From positions 1-23,438 of the IMG/VR virus record IMGVR_UViG_3300044799_000912: 23,438 nt of DNA. One strand, given 5' to 3'. Both the position numbers and the translations under genes were made by a program. The notes beneath the pieces are model-generated. The model saw only the letters and a program-made list of their open reading frames with translations. It did not search any database and had not been told where the DNA came from. Positions 7,097 through 14,353 of the stretch are shown here, in pieces (positions within the stretch are counted from its first letter, which is position 1; the number at the start of each line of letters is the position of its first letter). This stretch comes from a virus.

Positions 7097-7629
7097 TCAA
7101 ACCCTTCTGCGATTCACTTTCGCCGTGAACCAGGCAGCCCACTTCAAAAGAAAAGAAACTTGGAAAGGCTTCAGACTCCCAATATACTCGAGTGTGTACC
7201 CGTACTCGTGTGCAATGAAACCAATGACTTGCGCGTCTTCGTTGTATTCTATGAAACTGCGGATTTCTTCTCCGGTGGCAAAAAACCTTCAGCTTCCGTT
7301 AGGAGCTGCAGGATCCTCGCACCCTTGCCCATTGGAAATTTCTTGACGTCTTCAAGAGTCAGTCCAGGATAGGCTTTCTCAAGCATTTTCCAAAGCATCA
7401 TAGTTGAATATTCTTCGTTTGTCTTGGCCTTACTCAAATCAGCCGTGTCCTCGAGCACCAGAGGATAATAGTAGATTTCTTCGTCGCCATCAAGAACCAT
7501 GTGTTTTTCAGTAGCTTTTTTCACAAGCATCTTCGGATCGAATTTCTTTGCAGCAGCACGGCCTTCACTTTCTTCCTTTTCAAATAGGCGTTTTCCTTTT
7601 TCAGCAGGGCCTTCAGGTTTTTCAGTCAT
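7097..7629 (-). CDS. Frameshifted tail assembly chaperone (gpGT-like fusion)
   Basis: Reading the chaperone frame from 7629 to the TTTTTTG at 7285-7279 and slipping back one base gives an open frame of 62 further codons. These begin Phe-Phe-Ala-Thr-Gly and continue through IEYNEDAQVIGFIAHEYGY and FLLKWAAWFTAKV to a TGA at 7099-7097, immediately before the tape measure ATG. The fused product would be 177 aa. This matches the G/GT arrangement of lambda-like tails, where a minor -1 frameshift product recruits tube subunits to the tape measure. No other gene explains the 150 nt between 7248 and 7097. The ratio of products and any stimulatory structure are unknown. Confidence 0.85.
7249..7629 (-). 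CDS. Tail assembly chaperone, zero-frame product (gpG-like)
   Basis: The 126-aa zero-frame product has a charged N-terminus (Lys/Glu-rich to about residue 40) and a globular helical part (NEEYSTMMLWKMLEKAYP, GKGARILQLLTEAEG). Size and position between tail tube and tape measure fit the G-type tail chaperone. I start it at the ATG at 7629, which has GAGG at 8-nt spacing, instead of the TTG 36 nt upstream that would overlap the tube gene. Translation ends at TAG 7251-7249 unless ribosomes shift at TTTTTTG, giving the longer form listed separately. Confidence 0.8.
   Translation of the reverse strand: MTEKPEGPAEKGKRLFEKEESEGRAAAKKFDPKMLVKKATEKHMVLDGDEEIYYYPLVLEDTADLSKAKTNEEYSTMMLWKMLEKAYPGLTLEDVKKFPMGKGARILQLLTEAEGFLPPEKKSAVS
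7279..7285 (-). promoter_or_regulatory. Programmed -1 ribosomal frameshift site (TTTTTTG)
   Basis: On the minus strand codons GGT TTT TTG present the heptamer T-TTT-TTG in the X-XXY-YYZ register, so both tRNAs can re-pair after a one-base slip. An SD-like GGAAG lies 8-9 nt upstream and may stimulate slippage. The shifted frame stays open exactly to the tape measure start. The site is directly visible; its use in vivo is inferred from conservation of this arrangement in tailed phages. Confidence 0.85.
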
Positions 7630-7651
7630 AGGCAAAACCTCAGACAGAATC

Positions 7652-8050
7652 CTAGTACGCGCCAAGCGTCAATGATGCGCCTTCGCCAGAACCGTTCTCG
7701 ATGACGATACCGTTCTGTTCATCTCGCCAGCCATGGTGGAAAATGATTGCGTTCGTCAACGTGTATTTGGGCTGTCCTGCGGGAGTGCTGTTTGCAGGTC
7801 CCAGCAAGATCGTGATTTTTGTTCCTGCCAGAACAAGAGCCGCGTATGTCGTGTCGATGAACATTTTCTCAAAGCTGAACTTGAAACTCTTGTTTCCACT
7901 CTCGAGGACCGCAGGGACATCACTTGTGAATTTGTAGTCTTTGATAACGTCTGCGTCCATGTCGAACGTGACGCCTTTGATATAGCCCGCTTCAGCACCG
8001 TTGACTGTGATACTACCGTTTCGTCCTATGACTGGTGTTGTATTTACCAT
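7652..8050 (-). CDS. Major tail (tube) protein
   Basis: The 132-aa product has the strand pattern of siphovirus/T6SS tail tube proteins: GSITVNGAEAGYIKGVTFDMDADV, FKFSFEKMFIDTTYAAL, then YTLTNAIIFHHGWRDEQNG and a C-terminal GEGASLTLGAY. The position immediately before the chaperone pair and tape measure is diagnostic. Its length is at the short end for tube subunits, consistent with a single-domain tube. The GGAGG SD lies 13 nt before the ATG, a wide spacing. No tail sheath gene is nearby, which argues for a non-contractile tail. Confidence 0.85.
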   Translation of the reverse strand: MVNTTPVIGRNGSITVNGAEAGYIKGVTFDMDADVIKDYKFTSDVPAVLESGNKSFKFSFEKMFIDTTYAALVLAGTKITILLGPANSTPAGQPKYTLTNAIIFHHGWRDEQNGIVIENGSGEGASLTLGAY

Positions 8051-8059
8051 GTTTTTTCT

Positions 8060-8602
8060 TCAACCTCCAACTTTTTTCTTGCTTTGCGGAGACTTGCTCG
8101 AGGCAAATCTCTTTCGCAACAAGTTAGACAGGTGACCTGTAAGCATCATTTCAAGAAATTCAGACTTACTTCCCTCGAAATAGGAATCGCAAACGGGGAG
8201 CGGCGTCCATTCCCACGTTTCAAAGTGACTCGAGCGAAATTCCTCTTGGGTGATCCTCTGGAGGGTTCGCTCATATTCTTCTTTCGCAACGATGAACGCT
8301 AAACCGATCCATGCACGATAGTACCGATCATTGTCACTGATGAATAGCAGCGTCTTCCTGGTGACTGAGAGGAAATGTTGAAAGTTACGGTCCTTGAGGC
8401 TTGCCAAAGACTGTTTTGGCACGTCGTCAAAACGTCCGCAATACACCTCGAGCAGATAGACATTGAAGAGGTGCTGGAACACATGCTCAAGCATCTTTGA
8501 CTGAGGATATCGCGCTCGAGTCTCCGGCAGAACCCGATCAATCACGCGCGCGCATAGATTCACAATTTTCTTGAAGAGATGAAGTTTGAGGTCAAGGCGC
8601 AA
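8060..8602 (-). CDS. Hypothetical helical protein between tail terminator and tube
   Basis: The 180-aa product is mainly alpha-helical with many aromatic and charged residues, and ends in a Lys/Ser-rich tail (RKRFASSKSPQSKKK). I recognise no family. The only start in frame is TTG at 8602; it is well supported by GAGGAGATC positioned 6 nt before it, directly after the stop of the tail terminator gene. The gene ends 10 nt before the tube gene start. Its place inside the conserved tail assembly series suggests a tail completion or host-specific accessory role; this is inference. Confidence 0.65.
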   Translation of the reverse strand: MRLDLKLHLFKKIVNLCARVIDRVLPETRARYPQSKMLEHVFQHLFNVYLLEVYCGRFDDVPKQSLASLKDRNFQHFLSVTRKTLLFISDNDRYYRAWIGLAFIVAKEEYERTLQRITQEEFRSSHFETWEWTPLPVCDSYFEGSKSEFLEMMLTGHLSNLLRKRFASSKSPQSKKKVGG

Positions 8603-8612
8603 ACTGATCTCC

Positions 8613-9035
8613 TCAAGGCGTGAAAAACATCAAGGCCCGGAATCTGACGACGCCGCCATAGTACAGTTTTCCTCCTGTAGTGATCTCTCCGGGGTGGAAC
8701 ATGGTGGGAATAGCATCTCTCACCGTGCTGCTAAGAGTGCGGTCCGCGAGGATCTTGTCGACGACGTCGCCCATAATAGGCACAATATCCGTGAACCAGT
8801 TGGCAGGTTCTGTTTCACGAATCAGAATGACAACGCTGATGCGGATATTGTTGTCAAGCATGTTGCCGAACGCTGCCTGATCAATGTCAGTCAGGTCGGG
8901 ACTGATTATCGCCATGGGCAATTCTTGAACTCTGAACTGTTCTCCTAAGACCATAGTTTTGATCGTTGTAACCGTTTGAAGGGCCGCCTTGACCTGATCG
9001 AAGACCGCCTTGTATGAATCAGAATATTTTGTCAT
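8613..9035 (-). CDS. Tail terminator-like protein
   Basis: The 140-aa product alternates a helix (SYKAVFDQVKAALQTV), strands (ELPMAIISPDL, IRISVVILIRETEP), a long helix (WFTDIVPIMGDVVDKILAD) and a final strand (GGVVRFRALMFFTP). This order is typical of lambda gpU/tail-terminator proteins that cap the tube at the head side. Gene order (gp10, terminator, tube) is the standard one. I use ATG 9035, which overlaps the preceding stop in TGATG, rather than the TTG one codon upstream. Confidence 0.75.
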   Translation of the reverse strand: MTKYSDSYKAVFDQVKAALQTVTTIKTMVLGEQFRVQELPMAIISPDLTDIDQAAFGNMLDNNIRISVVILIRETEPANWFTDIVPIMGDVVDKILADRTLSSTVRDAIPTMFHPGEITTGGKLYYGGVVRFRALMFFTP

Positions 9036-9481
9036 CAATACACCACGTCAGCGATAAGATCTGCCCATAGGAGATCTGACCACAACTCAGGAATCTTCCT
9101 CTCCACGTCTTCCATCGTTCTGCGCACAAACGGATTCGGCTTCGTCCCCGGATGCCTGACAATCGGAGTGAAAACCATTCTTCCATTGACCTTGAAAGCC
9201 AAAACCTTCGAGAACACCGGGCGAATTTCATGCGGCGCCGTACCATACTCAACGTACACCGCGTAAGGCACAGTTGGACCAACAGATCCTGCCAAACCCT
9301 GAACATGCTTCTCAATGCTTCCAAGCAATCTGCCAGATCTCACCGGAGCCCTAGCACTCATCAACGCGTAACCATAATCCACAGCTGCTCTCACGAGTCC
9401 AGGCAGAAGCTTCTCCTCAACTTTGTCAGCAACTAGGGAAAGGTTCAAACCCCGCTGCGAAACCTGAACCTGAATGCTCAA
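9035..9481 (-). CDS. HK97 gp10-like head-tail joining protein
   Basis: The 148-aa product shows the HK97 gp10 signature clearly: a helical N-terminal part with ARAPVRSGRLLGSI (about 43-56), VPYAVYVEYGTAPHEIRP, LAFKVNGRMVFTPIVRHPG and KPNPFVRRTMEDV. Proteins of this family complete the neck between connector and tail. The start is TTG at 9481, since no ATG is available before the conserved region; it follows the adaptor stop by 3 nt with an imperfect SD (GGTTGATC). It overlaps the tail terminator gene by 1 nt. Confidence 0.9.
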   Translation of the reverse strand: MSIQVQVSQRGLNLSLVADKVEEKLLPGLVRAAVDYGYALMSARAPVRSGRLLGSIEKHVQGLAGSVGPTVPYAVYVEYGTAPHEIRPVFSKVLAFKVNGRMVFTPIVRHPGTKPNPFVRRTMEDVERKIPELWSDLLWADLIADVVY

Positions 9482-9484
9482 AGA

Positions 9485-10372
9485 TCAACCAGCTACCACA
9501 AGCCTTCGCACGTACGGCCTGAGCATGCCCTTGAGTTCTTCGTTGAAAGCCTCAACCGCAACAAGTTTGATAACCATCTCGTTCACCTGGACCTGCGGGC
9601 TCACTTTCCGCTGGAGGATCCCGTGAAGCATATTGCAACACAACTGAATGCAAACCTGCTTTATGTCATCCGGCGTGCTGCTGAAACCAGCAGTGTACGA
9701 GACTCGGATACTCTGCTCAACGATTGCAGGAACCTTGTTAACAAGCATCAATTGACCGGATGGCAGATTCATTATGTAATCTGGCTCCGTCACAGTCACC
9801 CAGTTCGCCGTGATACCGTATCCTTGATCATTGTACTCGACTTTTGAAACAGAGAGAACAGGATAGTACAAGAGACTCATCCATGGAAACTGGAAATCAT
9901 GAAACTCATTTGTGAATGCGAGCCCGTTAGAGGCAAAGAAACCAGTCGGCACCCGGCAGAAATTCTCGATCATCGACTGCCCAAGGACAATTAGACTATC
10001 TAGGAACGTGTTGAAATCTGAATCAGTCGCATATCCCAGATCTGTGTACGCGATTTTGCTGTGTGCTTTGACCTCAGTGTTTGAGCAATAGGTAGCGGAT
10101 CCACCGCCGGTGCCACCGCCTGAGACTACAACTTCATAGACGACGCCCCAACTGAAGTCATGATCTTTCGTGTCCATACTGCTTATGTTAATTGTGAAGT
10201 TCGTGGCATCTGGAGCGGAAGGCCAGCAACTCCAGGGAGCAATATCGTCAAGCGGTGTGACAGTGATGTCTGCAAGGGTCGGTGTTGTTGAGAGCCCATG
10301 TGGAACGAGAACAGTCTTGTTTCCCGCTAAGATCTTTGCCGTTCCCGTTTTCGTCGAATAGACAGTTACCAT
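9485..10372 (-). CDS. Head-tail connector/adaptor with extra N-terminal beta domain
   Basis: The 295-aa product has two parts joined by a GGGTGGGS linker (about residues 106-113). The C-terminal ~175 residues resemble gp6-like head-tail adaptors: a helix LDSLIVLGQSMIENFCRVPTG, strands VLSVSKVEYND and SIRVSYTAGFSSTPDDIKQ, then helices ending in MLRPYVRRLVVAG. The N-terminal ~100 residues are beta-rich (VPHGLSTTPTLADITVTP, FTINISSMD) and read like an added decoration domain. I chose ATG 10372 with GAGG overlapping the upstream stop; a TTG at 10435 would overlap the previous gene by 49 nt. Confidence 0.75.
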   Translation of the reverse strand: MVTVYSTKTGTAKILAGNKTVLVPHGLSTTPTLADITVTPLDDIAPWSCWPSAPDATNFTINISSMDTKDHDFSWGVVYEVVVSGGGTGGGSATYCSNTEVKAHSKIAYTDLGYATDSDFNTFLDSLIVLGQSMIENFCRVPTGFFASNGLAFTNEFHDFQFPWMSLLYYPVLSVSKVEYNDQGYGITANWVTVTEPDYIMNLPSGQLMLVNKVPAIVEQSIRVSYTAGFSSTPDDIKQVCIQLCCNMLHGILQRKVSPQVQVNEMVIKLVAVEAFNEELKGMLRPYVRRLVVAG

Positions 10373-10386
10373 TCTTTCTCTTGCCT

Positions 10387-12135
10387 CTAAGTCAACTGTG
10401 GATAGTCGATTCTTTTCTGATAGAAAGCATACCAATAGAGCGTGCGCGCGTCAGTTGCTGCAACAGGCGTTATTGTGCCACCGTTGTTGATGCAGAAGTC
10501 TATTTGAAAATGCGTCGTATTCATGGTCAAGATCGTTGGCTGCAAGACCCAAGCTGTCGAGTTGATGTAGGCCGTGCCGCTGATCGAGACCAAAGTTACG
10601 TTTGGCGTGACTCCCAGATTATGTTTAATCCAAGATCCGTTGATGCAAGACGTCTCATTGCCTAGATTCTCAAGTCTGATATCGGCGCCGGCGACTCTTT
10701 GTTTGACCTGGAGATTCAGATAGTAATCGATATCTCGCCAAGTCAGGACCGGGAGTCCCCAGCTGCTCACGTTGCCCATGCACTGGTTGAACCAGTAACT
10801 CGTCATTGTTCCATGAAAAGTCAGGAAAGCGAGTTCTCCGTTCGAACCCGAGCCCGTGCTGTTAACTGCATACCAGGCCGCAGCGGCGATGACTCCTCCG
10901 GCAGCTTTGGTCCCGTTGAAGTTCGATTCTGTCGGGAAGTAGCAACTGAAGATGTCCGAGATGTAATTCCACGTTTGATTAGGCCATGGTTTGTAGTTGC
11001 TCCAGCCAATGTAGTTGTAATATTGCCGCACCATCTCAAAGTTTGCTGGATGCCCTGATGGAAAGCCCATCATGTCGATACGGACGTTTAGGTTTCTTTC
11101 GATCCAGTCCTTGCTCACCCGGTATTCTTGATCTTGGTCAGCGAGGGTGATCGTTGCTCCGGTCATGTCCTTGCTGAGATATCCGTGGCTGTAGAAACTC
11201 CAGCCGGCATCACGCATTTCTTTCAGATTAGTGAGAGTGACATAAGACGTGTTCGTGGCTCCAGCCTGCTCTACCCAGCGAGAAACGACTCCTTCGCTGC
11301 CTCTGAATCCCCAGATTGATGTCATGCTCTTGAAATACGTGCTATACTGGATGTAGAGAGTGTCATCAAAGCAGATCATGAAAGCTGCTTTGCTCACAGC
11401 ATTCAAGTAGCCTTGAACTTCAATGTCTGCGTACGGTGGGATCTGGGGATAATAATTCAGCGTGAAGTTTCCGCGCAAGAGAACCTTCTCAGTTCCCTTC
11501 GTCCCATTATTCAAATGAGTGAAAGCCCATTGTACTGTCAGGGTTTGGTTTGTGTTCTGATAGTCAATTTGACTGGTGGTCGTATTCTTGACTTTAACGG
11601 TCGTGCCGTCGAAATCGACGATATATGCGACTGGTTGATACGGATTCGCAAGGGTGTCTGTTCGATTAGCGCCAGCATAGAAAAATGCGTTTGAGCCGTA
11701 ATAGTTTCTCGTTCCTTGATAGTCTTCCATGATGAGAATATTGGCGCCGTAAGTGACCGTCGCGCCTAAAGTGCAGTTTTTCAAGAGGATTGTTCCGCCG
11801 CTCGTCAGATTTCCAACGGCAGCCATTTGAACTGCAGTCTTATTGAGGTCAAACCAATTCAGCCAGCCATTCGACCCGTTTTGCAGGCAATAATAAGCAT
11901 CGATAGGGCTGATGATGTAGTCAAACGGTTTCTGAAGCCCACTCAGACTACTATTCACCGGTGTGTCAAGTCTATTCTCAATCGAACGAAGTCTTTCCTC
12001 AATCGAGATACTAATTGAGACACTCGCTCCGGCATATGCAGCGACAGCTCCACAAAGCAGAATAGCACACAACATCGCGGTTTTGGACCATGTCAAACCG
12101 TTAAGACTGATGCTTTGTCCCTTACTTTCGACCAT
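10387..12135 (-). CDS. Membrane-anchored polysaccharide-deacetylase (NodB/CE4)-like glycoprotein
   Basis: The 582-aa product has one N-terminal hydrophobic segment (about 18-36) that would anchor or export it, a short coiled coil, and a Thr/Asn-rich part with beta-helix-like strands (about 105-140). Residues ~250-470 resemble a NodB fold: FDD at 256-258, SHG at 316-318, GFPSGHPANF at 357-366 and FLTFHG at 437-442. The second His of the usual HxxxH metal site is not evident, so catalysis may be altered. About 20 Asn-X-Ser/Thr sequons indicate an N-glycosylated surface protein. The C-terminal ~90 residues form another beta domain. It lies between capsid and connector genes, so a role on the virion surface or against host envelope glycans is likely. 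Confidence 0.7.
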   Translation of the reverse strand: MVESKGQSISLNGLTWSKTAMLCAILLCGAVAAYAGASVSISISIEERLRSIENRLDTPVNSSLSGLQKPFDYIISPIDAYYCLQNGSNGWLNWFDLNKTAVQMAAVGNLTSGGTILLKNCTLGATVTYGANILIMEDYQGTRNYYGSNAFFYAGANRTDTLANPYQPVAYIVDFDGTTVKVKNTTTSQIDYQNTNQTLTVQWAFTHLNNGTKGTEKVLLRGNFTLNYYPQIPPYADIEVQGYLNAVSKAAFMICFDDTLYIQYSTYFKSMTSIWGFRGSEGVVSRWVEQAGATNTSYVTLTNLKEMRDAGWSFYSHGYLSKDMTGATITLADQDQEYRVSKDWIERNLNVRIDMMGFPSGHPANFEMVRQYYNYIGWSNYKPWPNQTWNYISDIFSCYFPTESNFNGTKAAGGVIAAAAWYAVNSTGSGSNGELAFLTFHGTMTSYWFNQCMGNVSSWGLPVLTWRDIDYYLNLQVKQRVAGADIRLENLGNETSCINGSWIKHNLGVTPNVTLVSISGTAYINSTAWVLQPTILTMNTTHFQIDFCINNGGTITPVAATDARTLYWYAFYQKRIDYPQLT

Positions 12136-12141
12136 TTCTTG

Positions 12142-12570
12142 TCACTTCGATGATTTGGACTGTTCGCCCCACAAGGCAACAACTTCTCCTGCAGAGAAGA
12201 TTTTCTTCCCAAGCCAACTCTGCAGCCTCTCGAAACGCCTATCCTTCCCCATTGACAACATGTAAACCGTAACAGGCACGACAGGCGGCAACTTTCCTTT
12301 CAGGATCTTCCGCCACCGACACACACCACAAACATTGTGCCGGCGCCATAATTTGTACCCGCAGATGTCGACGCAATCCGGAACACCTAGAAGACGCATC
12401 CAAAAAGTCCTCTTGTCAGGTTTCCTTTCCGGAAGCGAATACACCGCGTAAGTCTGCCCTTTATCATCAAGAGCCAGAACGTAGTTGTCTGACATCTTCA
12501 TTAAGACATGCAGACCGTACGCGAAGGCTCGCAACTCTGCAGGACATAATTTTGTGAAATCAGTCATCAT
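12142..12570 (-). CDS. Hypothetical protein with CxxxC...CxxC zinc motif
   Basis: The 142-aa product contains C-V-D-I-C about 68 residues in and C-G-V-C about 12 residues later, separated by a basic stretch (KLWRRHN), which would form one zinc site. The rest is mixed alpha/beta with a basic middle and the C-terminus GEQSKSSK. The ATG-ATG start lacks an SD and is preceded by an oligo-T tract, so it may begin a new transcript or be a leaderless message. It ends 6 nt before the deacetylase-like gene. Family unknown. Confidence 0.6.
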   Translation of the reverse strand: MMTDFTKLCPAELRAFAYGLHVLMKMSDNYVLALDDKGQTYAVYSLPERKPDKRTFWMRLLGVPDCVDICGYKLWRRHNVCGVCRWRKILKGKLPPVVPVTVYMLSMGKDRRFERLQSWLGKKIFSAGEVVALWGEQSKSSK

Positions 12571-12578
12571 GAAACGAA

Positions 12579-12594
12579 GAAAAAAGGGAAAAGA
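12579..12594 (-). terminator. Oligo-T tract after capsid gene
   Basis: About 25 nt past the capsid stop the minus strand has T4, CCC and T6 (12592-12580) in a pyrimidine run, similar to the tract at 2345-2323. It could cause partial termination so that capsid transcripts outnumber distal tail messages. No strong hairpin accompanies it. Confidence 0.4.
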
Positions 12595-12617
12595 GTCGAT
12601 GAATCGAAGAGTTCAGA

Positions 12618-13718
12618 CTAGCTTGCGTGCGTTATTTTACAGATGCTGTTTGCGAAGCCTCCGATGGCGCCGCCATCGAGATGGGTAACTACATACGAGC
12701 TCAGTTCAGTTGGCACACGGTAGAGTTCCACGATTGGATCTGGTTGCAGTTGACCCCAGTTTACGCTTAATTTCTTACTGCCTACATATGCAAGTCTTTT
12801 CAGTGCAGCGGGGAACACGGTGTCCCAATATGGATCAGGGTACCAGTCGAGGCCCAAGGCTTTTGGTCTTTGACCAACACCTGGCGCGAAAAGGTTGTTC
12901 AGGCTGCCGTAGAATTGAGTTACTGCATGGCTTGTCGTGAACGCAGTCCACATGTTGCTCGGTGAAGTCACGATGAAATCTGGTTGGAACGCATCTGTTG
13001 CATCCTCTTTGATTGCGTTTGTCACATCTGCGAACTGGAGGGTGCTGCCCGATCCTGCCGAGATTGTGTTGCCAGCGGCTGCTGAGAGTGCTACGGTGAT
13101 TTTCTGGAATATTCCTTGACGGACACAGCCGCCATGGATTGTTCCCATGCTGTCAACGAAGTCGAAGGCGCTTGTGTTTGCTAGGAGGTCGCTTATCTGG
13201 GTGACTTTGCCGAAAGGCGCAAGGGTGATGCTGCCTTTTGCTACGGTGGGATCCGCAGCGGATAATGCAGAACCTTCAGTCCAAGACTCAAAGGCTGGCT
13301 GTGTCAACATTTGGACATCGATTGTTTTGCCTGCACCTTTGGGTACGTTGACTATATTAGCAATCTCGCGGAGATCTGCCCAGTTGTTCAATGCGAGTAA
13401 GGCTGCTGCTTGAACCATCGTTGGCAAAGCGATGTTGCTTGTGCTTGTCAGGAGTTCTTTGACTGTCATTTTTCCAGCGTCGCTTTCCTGGAAAGTCTGC
13501 AATTTCTCAACGAGCGATTTCTTGCGTTGTGCAGCAAAGATCTCTCTCACCGTGAAATTGATGTACGGTGCAAAATCCTGCTTGTTGTCGATTTTCTCGT
13601 TAACCTTCTGTTCGAGAGTCTTGATTTTCTCAGAGATCCTCTCATCAATCGACTTGACGAAGGCATCTATATCGAAAGCTTCATTCTTTTGACTCATGCT
13701 ATCATTCTTCCTTGTCAT
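12618..13718 (-). CDS. Major capsid protein (HK97 fold)
   Basis: The product (366 aa from the ATG at 13718) has an N-terminal charged coiled-coil region (DERISEKIKTLEQKVNEKI) like a delta domain, then the HK97-type body: E-loop and N-arm region around ADLREIANIVNVPKGAGKTIDVQ, the spine-helix region, the A-domain segment DAFQPDFIVTSPSNMWTAF, and the C-terminal SSYVVTHLDGGAIG. It directly follows the protease/scaffold gene, as in HK97-like head operons. Alternative starts are GTG 13730 and ATG 13697; the last has a good GGAAG SD 9 nt upstream, so the first seven residues are uncertain. Confidence 0.92.
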   Translation of the reverse strand: MTRKNDSMSQKNEAFDIDAFVKSIDERISEKIKTLEQKVNEKIDNKQDFAPYINFTVREIFAAQRKKSLVEKLQTFQESDAGKMTVKELLTSTSNIALPTMVQAAALLALNNWADLREIANIVNVPKGAGKTIDVQMLTQPAFESWTEGSALSAADPTVAKGSITLAPFGKVTQISDLLANTSAFDFVDSMGTIHGGCVRQGIFQKITVALSAAAGNTISAGSGSTLQFADVTNAIKEDATDAFQPDFIVTSPSNMWTAFTTSHAVTQFYGSLNNLFAPGVGQRPKALGLDWYPDPYWDTVFPAALKRLAYVGSKKLSVNWGQLQPDPIVELYRVPTELSSYVVTHLDGGAIGGFANSICKITHAS

Positions 13719-13813
13719 TTTACTTCCCACATTTCGCTCTAGGGCTCACCCAGGAGAGTCGGAGGGTTGCTGTACCGTTTCACCAAAGAACTGAACAGAC
13801 TGAAAAATCCGGA

Positions 13814-14353
13814 TTACTTCGATTTCTTCTCTACTGCTGCAATGAGTTCCTGACTTACAATGCGAAATGCATCACTCTTGTCAAGGCCTTCGCTGCGGAG
13901 TTCGTGAAAACGAGCCCAATAACCTTCCTTCGTCAGTATGCATTTGCACGGTTCTTTCTTAGACTCTTTCTTAGGTTCTTCCTTCGGCTTCTTCAATTGC
14001 TCGAGCTCGCTTTTCAAAGCCTCATACTTGCCTTCAAGGTCTTCCATCTTCTTCTCAACAGTCGCTTGGGTAAGGGTTTTCAGGGTCAAGGCCTGGCGAT
14101 AACCCTCCAATTCCGCGTACAAAACATTCAGTTTGATGCGTAGCGCGTCTTGTTCAGCAGGCGTAAGTTTCGAGGGAGGCGGAGGCACTTCTTTGGGGTA
14201 AAGTTGTTGTTCAAGGTCGAATATTACTTTCATTCTTGCTTCTATTTCTGCTGTTATTTCGTCAGTCGTCATTTCATTAAGACTTTTCGTTGATGAACCA
14301 GGCGGTAGTAGATCCTTATTCTCAATCTTCTGTTCTTTTTCTTCTTTTGACAT
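13814..14353 (-). CDS. Nested scaffold protein (internal start)
   Basis: Inside the protease gene an in-frame ATG at 14353 is preceded at 5 nt by AAAGGTG, a good SD that the surrounding coding sequence does not require. Translation from it would give 179 residues: exactly the Pro-rich linker, coiled coil and basic/acidic tail, without the protease domain. Phage lambda (C/Nu3) and others use the same nested layout to make excess scaffold. The SD and start are visible; use is inferred. Confidence 0.55.
   Translation of the reverse strand: MSKEEKEQKIENKDLLPPGSSTKSLNEMTTDEITAEIEARMKVIFDLEQQLYPKEVPPPPSKLTPAEQDALRIKLNVLYAELEGYRQALTLKTLTQATVEKKMEDLEGKYEALKSELEQLKKPKEEPKKESKKEPCKCILTKEGYWARFHELRSEGLDKSDAFRIVSQELIAAVEKKSK

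Noticed and set aside
7125-7346. Plus-strand frames opposite the chaperone extension
   Set aside because: The minus-strand -1 frame explains this interval better and ends exactly at the tape measure start.
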